DNA from: a virus
Reading direction: 5' to 3' (one strand)
Length of the DNA: 64,000 bases
Virus record (IMG/VR): IMGVR_UViG_3300048839_001249
Span: 1-64,000 of that record
In this document: positions 6,249-12,124 of the stretch, in pieces
Numbering within the stretch: the stretch's first letter is position 1
Layout of the letters: each line of letters opens with the position of its first letter
Position numbers and translations under genes: made by a program
The notes under the pieces: model-generated
Seen by the model: only the letters and a program-made list of their open reading frames with translations
What the model was told of the DNA's origin: nothing
The model's database searches: none

Positions 6249-6797
6249 GTTTCCCCATCAGACTGCTTCACCTGTGATACAACCTACATTCTTGCAGATT
6301 AATTGTGTTCGTCTATCTACACCAATAAGGAATTTCACCTTTACTATTCTTACTACTTGATAGAAACTAGTATATATCAAGTAGCCATAGTGCCTGCTAA
6401 TGCTCGACTGCCTATCAGCTTTTGGTGTAAATGTCTTAAAAATCAAAGGCTTTGTTTATACTGGCTTACTCAACACAATCTATTTTTCAAAACTGTGCTC
6501 TTTTACTGTGCAGGTGTTCACATGCAATTTGCCAGACAGGTATCAATTTAATGTCTTACCTCTTCATAATGACAACCTTCGATTAGTCTATCTCCAAGCG
6601 GTGATAACCTTCTTTTTGATAGAAATATTATTTTTTCAATGCATAGCTGGCTATACATCGGGAAATTGTTCGCCTTGACAATCTATCCCATATCTCATGT
6701 GAGTGAGATACTAACTGTTTTCTGCCTTCTCACGTTCAGTTATCAGTCTTTAAGCCCAACAATCCAATGGTTCATTATAATTTGTTCGGCCTATATT
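6249..6797 (-). ncRNA. second gene-free structured region between the split tRNA and the small-gene cluster
   Basis: About 550 nt with no convincing gene. Short ORFs on both strands overlap each other and have no start context or family resemblance. Several hairpins and tRNA-like words are visible on the minus strand (for example GAGCATTAGC, shared with the split tRNA). The best defined fold is listed separately at 6318-6429. Together with 5700-6082 and the two tRNAs this makes about 1.1 kb of contiguous RNA-like sequence. The boundaries are uncertain. Confidence 0.38.
6318..6429 (-). ncRNA. tRNA-like fold with 8-bp closing stem
   Basis: TACACCAA (6318-6325) and TTGGTGTA (6422-6429) close a 112-nt element. 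Inside, on the minus strand, are a D-arm-like GCT...AGC segment ending GAGCATTAGC (the same decamer as in the split tRNA) and a perfect 10-bp hairpin CTACTTGATA/TATCAAGTAG (6353-6362 with 6375-6384). There is no T arm. The layout, a tRNA-like closing stem plus a long stem-loop, resembles tRNA-mimic modules of bacterial Y RNAs. That comparison is inference. Confidence 0.45.
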
Positions 6798-6941
6798 TTA
6801 ATAAAGTAGTTCTTTTTCTCTTGTTGTTCCAATGTCCTCATCAGGTAATTCTGGTAGTTGAGGAATGGATAAGGTGGGATCAGGTACAGTAGTATTGTAA
6901 ATTGTACCTTCATCTTCGTTGTCAATGATGTTATTGTCCAT
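6798..6941 (-). CDS. small acidic protein
   Basis: A 47-residue acidic peptide, MDNNIIDNEDEGTIYN followed by a Pro-rich segment (PDPTLSIPQLPELPDED) and ending REKELLY. The start is 2 nt after the stop of the preceding basic small protein, so the two are probably co-translated. No family is recognised. The low-complexity acidic and proline composition suggests an unstructured peptide that binds a protein partner. Confidence 0.6.
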   Translation of the reverse strand: MDNNIIDNEDEGTIYNTTVPDPTLSIPQLPELPDEDIGTTREKELLY

Positions 6942-6943
6942 GG

Positions 6944-7081
6944 CTAACTTGTAAAAGTTATGACAGTTTCATATTTGTACTGTCTTTTTGGAATACCGAT
7001 TTCTTTTTTCCATTCTTTAATAATGGATTTCTTTCTGATTTTCTCAACCTTTTTGTTGATTTGTTCTTTGTCTGTTGTCAT
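6944..7081 (-). CDS. small basic protein
   Basis: A 45-residue, strongly basic peptide beginning MTTDKEQINKKVEKIRKK with a helical centre. It is preceded by TATTTTTGCAACAT (promoter at 7102-7109) and followed after 2 nt by the acidic 47-residue gene. A basic-acidic gene pair in one transcript could be a nucleic-acid binder with its partner, but nothing confirms this. It is too short for recognisable domains. Confidence 0.6.
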   Translation of the reverse strand: MTTDKEQINKKVEKIRKKSIIKEWKKEIGIPKRQYKYETVITFTS

Positions 7082-7101
7082 GTTTTTATTGTTTTATGTT
7101 G

Positions 7102-7109
7102 CAAAAATA
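7102..7109 (-). promoter_or_regulatory. host-type -7 element TATTTTTG
   Basis: On the minus strand TATTTTTGCAACATAAAAC precedes the 6944-7081 gene by about 20 nt. It fits the Bacteroidota -7 consensus TAnnTTTG. Nearly the same 19 nt precedes the 7116-7544 gene. No clear -33 TTTG is visible. Confidence 0.6.
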
Positions 7110-7115
7110 TAAAAA

Positions 7116-7544
7116 TTAATGTTCGTTTGTATATTCTTTGTCAACTTCACATTCAAAGACTTCTCTTTTTAGTGCATAGTTGTAAGCATTGCACATTATC
7201 CATTTGTCTTTAATCTTGTAAATGCGAATGTATTTTAGTTGCCATCCCTTTGAATATTTAGCACCATCATCTTTCAGTGTTAACATTCTCCATTTATATT
7301 CACCACCAGATTCAGTGTACAATCTGTTGAGTATTTCTATTACTTCATCTGATGTAAAGAAAAACCTGTTACCATATTTTGACATTTTACCAAAATCATT
7401 GTTTTTTTCTGTCTCAGGTGGTAATTCTTTATCAGCATTTACATAACAATGAAAGTCTCTTGTATCAACATGAATTTGTTTGACCAATCTAATAATGAGT
7501 GGGTCTTTTAAATTTAACATTTCTAATGGTATCCAGTTATCCAT
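7116..7544 (-). CDS. hypothetical protein
   Basis: A 142-residue protein starting MDNWIPLEMLNLKDPLIIRL. A longer frame begins with a TTG at 7568 inside the promoter element, so the ATG at 7542-7544 is preferred. The C-terminal half contains EYKWRMLTLKDDGAKYSKGW, then alternating aromatic and charged residues (LKYIRIYKIKDKWIMCNAYNYAL), suggesting a beta-sheet domain. No family is recognised. It has its own host-type promoter and so may be an early gene. Confidence 0.65.
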   Translation of the reverse strand: MDNWIPLEMLNLKDPLIIRLVKQIHVDTRDFHCYVNADKELPPETEKNNDFGKMSKYGNRFFFTSDEVIEILNRLYTESGGEYKWRMLTLKDDGAKYSKGWQLKYIRIYKIKDKWIMCNAYNYALKREVFECEVDKEYTNEH

Positions 7545-7565
7545 TGTGAGTTTTGTTTTATGTTG

Positions 7566-7573
7566 CAAAAATA
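7566..7573 (-). promoter_or_regulatory. host-type -7 element TATTTTTG
   Basis: Minus strand TATTTTTGCAACATAAAACAA lies 22 nt upstream of the ATG of the 142-residue gene. It is nearly identical to the element at 7102-7109 and matches TAnnTTTG. A related TTTTGCAACATG overlaps the start of the Ro60-like gene at 4724, and a weaker TATTGCAACATG lies near 10490. Confidence 0.6.
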
Positions 7574-7579
7574 TGAAAA

Positions 7580-7771
7580 TTAACTATGTGCATGTGTTTT
7601 TTCTTTAATGGTTTTGTTGTGAGGACAGTCTTGATCTTGTCTAATTTTTGAAGGATGATGGCAAATGTAATCTGAAGACGTAAATGTTTTTTCAGACTCA
7701 ACAAATTCTCCATACACACAATCCATACATATTTGACTTTCAGGCCAACGAACTACTTTGATTGTATCCAT
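7580..7771 (-). CDS. small Cys/His-rich putative zinc-binding protein
   Basis: A 63-residue protein starting MDTIKVVRWPESQ. An upstream in-frame Met at 7828 lies within the terminator of the previous gene and is rejected. It has CMDC at about residues 15-18, then CHHPS and CPHN further on, a spacing suited to one zinc site. It probably binds nucleic acid or a host protein, but this is not known. Confidence 0.65.
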   Translation of the reverse strand: MDTIKVVRWPESQICMDCVYGEFVESEKTFTSSDYICHHPSKIRQDQDCPHNKTIKEKTHAHS

Positions 7772-7806
7772 AATTGTAAATTTTGTTTTTTGGCTATTAA
7801 AAAAAA

Positions 7807-7837
7807 GAGAGAGCATGAAATTAATCACACTCTCTTT
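7807..7837 (-). terminator. intrinsic terminator of the 212-residue gene
   Basis: On the minus strand AGAGAG (7830-7835) pairs with CTCTCT (7808-7813), followed by a run of T residues (complement of 7797-7806). It lies 25 nt after the stop of the 7862-8500 gene. Confidence 0.78.
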
Positions 7838-7861
7838 GACAGTTATGTTTACGACTTTAGG

Positions 7862-8500
7862 TTAGTCTTCCTGGACTTCCCAGCTTTCAGCAAGTTCAAG
7901 TTCAGCTTCAACACTGACAGGCTCACTGCCTAATTCGGCAATGATTTCCTTGCTTCTGTATTCGGGGGTTGTGCCACGTAAGTCCTGATCTTCTCTGTGT
8001 TCTTTCCAGAAAAAGATTTTCCTGTACTGCACACGACCTTCAGGATCAAGGATGATTTCACCTTCTGATTCATGGCCTGCAGGATACCTGAGTACCTGTG
8101 CATTGGCGATGGTATCCAGTGTGATCAGTTTGCGGGAAATTGCGTTCTTCTGTGAATTGGTAAGGATAGGACTGTTGCTCAATACCCTGTAAAGGGTAGC
8201 TTTTTCGGGGATTTTGTCCTGTACATCTTTTACTGTGGTGTTTTCAGGCACATCAATCCACGCAACTCTGGTTTCTTCTGATGTAAACTCCTGCGGTTTT
8301 ACATCAAAATCATCCATGCTAAACACATTCTGTTGCATATCATTGCTGATCTGCATGCCGGGGTATTTGCTGGTTGTGATCACTTTTTGCCTGAGTTCTG
8401 CGGTAAGTGTATGGTCTTTTTGGTAATTGCCTTTGCTTACCAGTGTACACTTTACTTTGCTGCGTTTTTGTGTCTTCACGACATTACTTTCTGTTGTCAT
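7862..8500 (-). CDS. conserved-looking early protein, higher GC, function unknown
   Basis: A 212-residue acidic protein. The N-terminus is basic (KTQKRSKVKCTLVSKGNYQK), the middle has a VAWIDVPENTTVKDVQDKI segment followed by LYRVLSNSPILTNSQKNAI, and the C-terminus is very acidic (VSVEAELELAESWEVQED). Codon use is clearly richer in G/C-ending codons than most of the window, which usually marks a highly expressed gene. It is monocistronic, preceded by one proximal and two more distal copies of the TTCAAACCCT-NN-CTTA-type motif and followed by a T-tailed terminator. It is probably abundant early in infection. No family is recognised. Confidence 0.72.
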   Translation of the reverse strand: MTTESNVVKTQKRSKVKCTLVSKGNYQKDHTLTAELRQKVITTSKYPGMQISNDMQQNVFSMDDFDVKPQEFTSEETRVAWIDVPENTTVKDVQDKIPEKATLYRVLSNSPILTNSQKNAISRKLITLDTIANAQVLRYPAGHESEGEIILDPEGRVQYRKIFFWKEHREDQDLRGTTPEYRSKEIIAELGSEPVSVEAELELAESWEVQED

Positions 8501-8578
8501 TTTGTTTGTTTTTTAGATTGTTTAAATTCATTGATTAAGACGTTGATTAATATAGGATATTTTAATTTCCCTACCAAA

Positions 8579-8595
8579 ATAAGATAGGGTTTGAA
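8579..8595 (-). promoter_or_regulatory. TTCAAACCCT-NN-CTTA motif upstream of the 212-residue gene
   Basis: Minus-strand TTCAAACCCTATCTTAT, about 80 nt before the ATG at 8500. One of six related copies between 8.5 and 10.6 kb. Proposed phage-specific early promoter element. Confidence 0.6.
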
Positions 8596-8812
8596 TTTTA
8601 GTTGACGGGTAAAAGGCTATGTATAAACATAGAGATAAAAATGAAGATTTGTACAAATGGTCTGAAACACCTAGTTTGGGCTCTATGTCTACTCTCGCAA
8701 GGCTTTCAAGCCCTCAACAATTTTCAACAAAGTGTTTGTTTGAATTTTTGTTGACGGTAATCAGCACACAATGAAGGATCATTCAGGTTTATATGAATAA
8801 TCTATCACGAAA

Positions 8813-8829
8813 ATAAGATAGGGTTTTAA
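8813..8829 (-). promoter_or_regulatory. TTCAAACCCT-type motif, variant copy
   Basis: Minus-strand TTAAAACCCTATCTTATTT. It shares CCCTATCTTA with the 8579-8595 copy but has no gene close behind it, so it may be a tandem upstream promoter of the 212-residue gene. Confidence 0.45.
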
Positions 8830-8896
8830 TTAAAAGTAAGAGTTTGCTTTCAATCTCAATGGTTACTACTGGAAGAAAAAGATGGGCTACTGGCAT

Positions 8897-8912
8897 TAAG
8901 ATAGGGTTTAAA
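8897..8912 (-). promoter_or_regulatory. TTCAAACCCT-type motif, variant copy
   Basis: Minus-strand TTTAAACCCTATCTTAA followed by TGCCAGTAG. The downstream TGCCAGTA is also seen after the copy at 9616-9632 (GTGCCAGTACTAACC), so the conserved block may extend beyond the core. Confidence 0.45.
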
Positions 8913-9209
8913 TCTCAATACCTTATTATATAGGCTTCAAATTTCAATATTGATAGTTGCTCCTGAAAGAAAAAATATGTGAGCTTGGCAAGCCTCCAAT
9001 CAATCAGCTAAGGTTTTCCCCTGCACCCCTTTCCAAAATAGTAGTTGAATGTTAGTTTTGGTTTTGGTTTATTAACTCCTAATTTATTGTCTAGTAGTTA
9101 AGTATTATATTAATATGAGTGGGGGTGATGGCTGCACAAAGCTAAGCTTTTAAATAATACGTGTCAAATTTATTTTGTTAAAAAATGTTAAATTTATTAA
9201 CAATTGAAA

Positions 9210-9230
9210 AGGAAGGCTATTAACCTTCCT
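9210..9230 (-). terminator. terminator of the 53-residue gene
   Basis: AGGAAGG/CCTTCCT 7-bp stem with a 7-nt loop, followed by TTTTC on the minus strand, starting 6 nt after the stop of the 9236-9397 gene. Confidence 0.72.
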
Positions 9231-9235
9231 GATTG

Positions 9236-9397
9236 TTAGTTAATCCAAAATATGACTCTGGGTTTCCTTTCTCTTTGCTTGAGTACTCTTGCATTATTAA
9301 CTATTGTTCTTAATTCTCTTGGTGTAATAGGTTTATTACCATAAGTATCAAGGTAAATGTTAATGGCTTTTTCTAAATAGTCAAAGTCTGTTTCCAT
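9236..9397 (-). CDS. small basic protein
   Basis: A 53-residue ORF, METDFDYLEKAINIYLDTYG followed by a basic helical stretch (PRELRTIVNNARVLKQRERK) and ending VIFWIN. The order of a short acidic helix then a basic helix could bind DNA or RNA. The support is its own terminator just after the stop and its place in a series of similar monocistronic genes. Unlike its neighbours it lacks an obvious TTCAAACCCT motif upstream. Confidence 0.62.
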   Translation of the reverse strand: METDFDYLEKAINIYLDTYGNKPITPRELRTIVNNARVLKQRERKPRVIFWIN

Positions 9398-9428
9398 ATA
9401 TTTAAGTTTTAAGGTTTATAAATAGAAA

Positions 9429-9445
9429 GAGGGCAATCAGCCCTC
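9429..9445 (-). terminator. terminator of the 44-residue gene
   Basis: GAGGGC-TGATT-GCCCTC hairpin followed by TTTCTATTT on the minus strand, 6 nt after the stop at 9452. Confidence 0.75.
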
Positions 9446-9451
9446 AACTGG

Positions 9452-9586
9452 TTATCCCCAACTGGATGATCTTGAGAGTCTTCCAAACATCTGTTCAATC
9501 TCTCTGTCAATCTTCTTCTCAACTATAGCAACTATGGTTGCTTTAGCTTTAGCTCTGCTGTTCTCAAACTGTTGTTTCCTTGTCAT
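9452..9586 (-). CDS. small basic helical protein
   Basis: A 44-residue ORF starting MTRKQQFENSRAKAKA and ending GRLSRSSSWG. It is basic and helical, with the amphipathic stretch IVAIVEKKIDREIEQMF. The longer in-frame start at 9664 would overlap the upstream gene's terminator, so the ATG at 9584-9586 is taken. It is preceded 30 nt upstream by the TTCAAACCCT-NN-CTTA motif and followed by a terminator, so it is an independent transcription unit. Confidence 0.65.
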   Translation of the reverse strand: MTRKQQFENSRAKAKATIVAIVEKKIDREIEQMFGRLSRSSSWG

Positions 9587-9615
9587 GACAATATAATTAA
9601 AGGTTAGTACTGGCA

Positions 9616-9632
9616 CTAAGCAAGGGTTTGAA
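9616..9632 (-). promoter_or_regulatory. TTCAAACCCT-NN-CTTA motif upstream of the 44-residue gene
   Basis: Minus-strand TTCAAACCCTTGCTTAG, continuing into GTGCCAGTACTAACCTTTAA, 30 nt before the ATG. The AGTACTAACCTTTAA part is repeated at the same place before the 9689-10099 gene, so two blocks are conserved. Confidence 0.68.
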
Positions 9633-9656
9633 TTAAAATTAACTGCTAAAAACAAA

Positions 9657-9674
9657 GAGAGCATTTCTGCTCTC
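9657..9674 (-). terminator. terminator of the 136-residue gene
   Basis: GAGAGC-AGAAAT-GCTCTC followed by TTTGTTTTT on the minus strand, 15 nt after the stop at 9689. Confidence 0.78.
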
Positions 9675-9688
9675 AGTGTTAAGCTGGT

Positions 9689-10099
9689 TTACCGGGGTGC
9701 ATAATAGGCTACCAGTGTTTTATTAGCTGCATAATAGTCCTTCATGGCTTTCTTCAATGCTTTCTTGGCATCTGTTGTATTAGCGAATGGACTACCTGCA
9801 ATAGGCTCATCAATGAACAGGACAAGGTATGTCTTGTCAATGTAATCAACAAACCACACATCATCACCATTATCATTGGTAACAACATGAGATGCTTGTT
9901 TGCCTTTGACACTTGCATCCACCAGTTCATTGATAGCTCTGGTAATGCTTACCGATTTCAATGTCACACTAGCAGTTTCACCATCCAAATTGACTGTTAC
10001 ATATTCATTGTCAATTTGCTGTGCACTTACAGGTGACAACAACGAGAAAATTGCTATCATTGCAATGAGCAAGAGTAGCCAACCGATTGCTTGTTTCAT
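9689..10099 (-). CDS. exported small protein with signal peptide
   Basis: A 136-residue protein starting MKQAIGWLLLLIAMIAIFSL, a Sec signal peptide with likely cleavage after SPVSA or just before QQ. The mature part begins QQIDNEYVTVNLDGETAS, and the C-terminal half contains TYLVLFIDEPIAG and ends KTLVAYYAPR, suggesting a compact alpha/beta domain acting in the periplasm or at the surface. The longer in-frame start at 10204 would cross the promoter motif and is rejected. It has its own motif-type promoter and terminator and G/C-rich codon choice, so high early expression is likely. An envelope role such as superinfection exclusion is possible but unproven. Confidence 0.7.
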   Translation of the reverse strand: MKQAIGWLLLLIAMIAIFSLLSPVSAQQIDNEYVTVNLDGETASVTLKSVSITRAINELVDASVKGKQASHVVTNDNGDDVWFVDYIDKTYLVLFIDEPIAGSPFANTTDAKKALKKAMKDYYAANKTLVAYYAPR

Positions 10100-10131
10100 A
10101 GTTGTAAAATGTTTAAAGGTTAGTACTGGAT

Positions 10132-10148
10132 ATAAGTAAGGGTTTGAA
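10132..10148 (-). promoter_or_regulatory. TTCAAACCCT-NN-CTTA motif upstream of the exported-protein gene
   Basis: Minus-strand TTCAAACCCTTACTTAT followed by CCAGTACTAACCTTTAAA, 33 nt before the ATG at 10099. Nearly identical in both blocks to the copy at 9616-9632. Confidence 0.7.
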
Positions 10149-10167
10149 TTAAATTGTATAAAGAATA

Positions 10168-10193
10168 GCAGAACACGATGATCTGTGTTCTGC
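10168..10193 (-). terminator. terminator of the 87-residue gene
   Basis: GCAGAACAC-AGATCATC-GTGTTCTGC perfect 9-bp stem followed by TATTCTTTAT on the minus strand, 8 nt after the stop at 10201. Confidence 0.8.
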
Positions 10194-10200
10194 TTTGGGA

Positions 10201-10464
10201 TCATTTAACACGCAACCATCTGGTAGTGTACTCTTTGCCGTCTTTCCCTGTAAAAGGGTCGGATTCACTGATTTCCCATTGGTTGAGGTCAATCTCTACT
10301 TCCATACCAACAGACAATTCGTTTCTGCTCTTTGTGCAATAACGATGTTCTTCATTGCCACTACGCATAATACCCAACGGGGTATTGATTGCCTGTGACC
10401 ATGTGTTGATAAAACCACCATTTGAGGAAGGTGTCACCTTTTCAAGAATGAGAGTTGTTGCCAT
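10201..10464 (-). CDS. small beta-rich early protein, function unknown
   Basis: An 87-residue protein (MATTLILEKVTPSSNGGFIN ...) with alternating strands and a central ELSVGMEVEIDLNQWEI segment, compatible with an OB-like small beta barrel. Codon use is G/C-richer than the genome average. It is the first minus-strand gene left of the divergent switch, with its own upstream motif and strong terminator, so it is a separate highly expressed unit. Single-stranded DNA binding is a possibility from the fold impression only. Confidence 0.68.
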   Translation of the reverse strand: MATTLILEKVTPSSNGGFINTWSQAINTPLGIMRSGNEEHRYCTKSRNELSVGMEVEIDLNQWEISESDPFTGKDGKEYTTRWLRVK

Positions 10465-10504
10465 AACTGTCAGATTTTAGGCATCATGTTGCAATATTGC
10501 GATA

Positions 10505-10521
10505 TTAAGTCAGGGTTTGAA
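10505..10521 (-). promoter_or_regulatory. TTCAAACCCT-NN-CTTA motif upstream of the 87-residue gene
   Basis: Minus-strand TTCAAACCCTGACTTAATA, about 40 nt before the ATG at 10464. It is followed by the TATTGCAACATG sequence related to the host-type elements at 7102 and 7566. Confidence 0.65.
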
Positions 10522-10801
10522 CTAATTAATGGTAAGTAGTATATGCAGGTTGCAAAGTGTGACAAGGTATGCATTAGAGTAGCTTTCCAAAAGGTACAAT
10601 GATTAGGTTATGTGATAGGATTCATTGTGTGGAGAGACAGTGAGCTTGTTGTGGTTTCATTGGTGGGGGGGTACACAGAAAACCAACGATGATAGGGCGG
10701 GGTTTGAATCAAGGGCATTCATCCTCTCACAAATCTCCAACAAATTTTTAACCTCCAAAAAATTTTTTAGAATTTTTAAATTGAAAAATATTTCAGATTT
10801 T

Positions 10802-10834
10802 TTTGGATTATTATTCATTTTAATATTAACTTTG
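10802..10834 (+). promoter_or_regulatory. host-type promoter of the rightward gene block
   Basis: TTTG at 10802-10805, 21 bp spacer, then TAACTTTG at 10827-10834, 17 nt before the ATG at 10852. This matches the Bacteroidota housekeeping consensus (TTTG, 19-21 bp, TAnnTTTG) closely and is the best candidate for host-polymerase transcription of the packaging and structural genes. Confidence 0.7.
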
Positions 10835-10851
10835 TGTCAAGATAAAAAACT

Positions 10852-11202
10852 ATGATAAAAAAGGAAGTAAGACTTACAAGGGATGCTTATTATGCAAAGC
10901 ACCTTGCAATTATCAATCCAATGCTACCAATATCATTGACACCAAAAGAAATAGAAGTACTTGCATCCTTCATGTCACTAAGCGGTGATATAGCAAATGA
11001 CAGATTTGGAACTACAGCACGTAAACTGATAATGGACAAACTATCTATTTCTATCAGTGGATTGGGGAACTACCTTAAAAGCCTGAAAGACAAAGGCTTT
11101 ATCAAAGGAAATAAAATCTTACCTATTTTATTTCCAGAAGAAGAAATACAAGATTACAGATTTAGACTAATTAATTTGACAGACTCAAAACCAAAATCAT
11201 GA
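10852..11202 (+). CDS. winged-helix-like phage regulator
   Basis: A 116-residue protein. The segment LTPKEIEVLASFMSL, then FGTTARKLIMDKLSISISGLGNYLKSLKDKGFI (about residues 30-84), has the layout of a winged helix-turn-helix, with the recognition helix in the SISGLGNYLKSLK part and a C-terminal wing. Proteins of this type (initial K..LT..YYAKHL..INP, then a MarR-like core) are common in Bacteroidota phages. It is the first gene of the rightward block behind a good promoter, which suits an early-to-late transcription regulator. The stop overlaps the next ATG (11199-11202). The regulator role is inferred. Confidence 0.68.
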   Translation: MIKKEVRLTRDAYYAKHLAIINPMLPISLTPKEIEVLASFMSLSGDIANDRFGTTARKLIMDKLSISISGLGNYLKSLKDKGFIKGNKILPILFPEEEIQDYRFRLINLTDSKPKS

Positions 11203-11342
11203 AAAAAACAAATACAGTATTTGAAGAAACTGGAACATTTCCAAAACCCATTAAAACATGTCCACATTGTAAAAGAGTATTTACTAAAACAGAAGCAAAA
11301 ACACCTATATTTTGCTGCCAAGCTTGTGAGGAAGGATATTAA
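11199..11342 (+). CDS. 47-residue zinc-finger peptide
   Basis: This small ORF starts with an ATGA overlap on the previous gene: MKKTNTVFEETGTFPKP, then CPHCKRVF, then about 13 residues and CCQACEEGY. Two CxxC pairs make a probable single zinc knuckle. The overlap start and the zinc motif make it more credible than the longer frame that crosses the same bases. Confidence 0.62.
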   Translation: MKKTNTVFEETGTFPKPIKTCPHCKRVFTKTEAKTPIFCCQACEEGY

Positions 11343-11358
11343 CAGAAAAATTATCATT

Positions 11359-11760
11359 ATGAAAAAACACAGGACATACAAACATAAAAAGATAGATCAT
11401 CATCCTACAAAATGTACTGGTGGATTAATGGAACAAATACAAGATCAAACTTTATACTATAAAGGTGGTATTACTGTAGAAGAATTTGATAAATGGATAG
11501 CTAATGTTCTTTATTCAAGAGAAGATAATCTTGAAAAAAAATCATTAAATTCTAATTTTAAATTCATACGTAAAACATTATGGGAATCGTCTGTTATTTG
11601 TCCTGAATGTAAAACAGAAATGAACAAAATGAAATTCCAACATCATAATAATGTTGATGTTTATCAATGCCCATCATGTTTATACTGGACTACATTTGAT
11701 GAATGGTATGAAATACATCTTGATAATCTATCAAAAAGGCAATTAGAACAAAATATCTAA
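11359..11760 (+). CDS. zinc-ribbon phage protein
   Basis: A 133-residue protein starting MKKHRTYKHKKIDHHP. The longer in-frame start at 11221 overlaps the 47-residue gene entirely and is rejected. The C-terminal part has CPECKTEM, about 16 residues, then CPSCLYWTTFDEWYE, a classical zinc ribbon with the second pair followed by aromatic residues. The N-terminal part is basic. Zinc ribbons of this kind often serve in nucleic-acid or transcription contacts. It ends 1 nt before the next start. Confidence 0.66.
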   Translation: MKKHRTYKHKKIDHHPTKCTGGLMEQIQDQTLYYKGGITVEEFDKWIANVLYSREDNLEKKSLNSNFKFIRKTLWESSVICPECKTEMNKMKFQHHNNVDVYQCPSCLYWTTFDEWYEIHLDNLSKRQLEQNI

Positions 11761-11761
11761 T

Positions 11762-12124
11762 ATGGCAAAAGGTGATGATATAATACAGCAATATTATGAC
11801 TATCTTTGTTCAAGAAATGAACAACCAGATATGACATTTGAAGATTTCAAAGTTATATGCCAAACCCCATTCATTCATCTCAGGAGGCAAATGTCAGATG
11901 ATGTATTACCTTTGATTAGATTCACTTATCTTGGATCATTTATGGTATTACCCGGAATGATTATTAAGATGGCTGGATATAATCAAATGAGATTTGAAAA
12001 GAATCTTATTACCGAGAAACAATACACAAGATATATGAATTTGCTATTTAGTTACGTAAAAGCAAACAAAGAGCATTTTAAAAAACACATGGACAAACTA
12101 CAACAATGGAAGGATTATTTATAG
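11762..12124 (+). CDS. hypothetical protein upstream of the packaging genes
   Basis: A 120-residue helical protein (MAKGDDIIQQYYDYLCSRNE ...) with a FIHLRRQMSDDVLPLIRFTYLGSF segment and a basic C-terminus (KKHMDKLQQWKDYL). Its 3' end overlaps the next gene by 19 nt. No family is recognised. Its position two genes before the terminase neighbourhood suggests a packaging or head-assembly accessory. Confidence 0.65.
   Translation: MAKGDDIIQQYYDYLCSRNEQPDMTFEDFKVICQTPFIHLRRQMSDDVLPLIRFTYLGSFMVLPGMIIKMAGYNQMRFEKNLITEKQYTRYMNLLFSYVKANKEHFKKHMDKLQQWKDYL

Larger units (their letters stand above)
8501..9206. other. 700-bp gene-free region with repeated regulatory motif
   Basis: No credible ORF is present on either strand. 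The region holds three copies of the TTCAAACCCT-type motif (8579-8595, 8813-8829, 8897-8912, read on the minus strand). It also has a CTATGT/ACATAG hairpin near 8624-8640 and two diverged copies of a roughly 50-nt segment (near 8840-8890 and 8930-8985) sharing GGAAGAAAAAG/TGAAAGAAAAA and GGGCTACTGG/TGAGCTTGG words. Such a repeat-rich gap could be a control region or replication origin. Nothing beyond the repeats supports an origin. Confidence 0.4.
10465..10851. promoter_or_regulatory. divergent intergenic control region between leftward early and rightward late genes
   Basis: About 390 bp where transcription diverges. It holds motif copies for the leftward genes (10505-10521 and a shorter TTCAAACCC at 10700-10708) and a host-type promoter reading right (10802-10834). 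A plus-strand ORF of 76 codons (10625-10855) has odd composition and overlaps the promoter, so I do not count it as a gene. A run of G (GGTGGGGGGGT near 10660) is notable in such an AT-rich sequence. Confidence 0.6.

Noticed and set aside
6258-6678. Several overlapping short ORFs on both strands between the split tRNA and the small-gene cluster
   Set aside because: They overlap each other, have no start context or family, and cross the tRNA-like fold at 6318-6429.
10625-10855. Plus-strand ORF of 76 codons before the first rightward gene
   Set aside because: It contains the host-type promoter and the leftward motif, with a G-rich run. No protein-like pattern.
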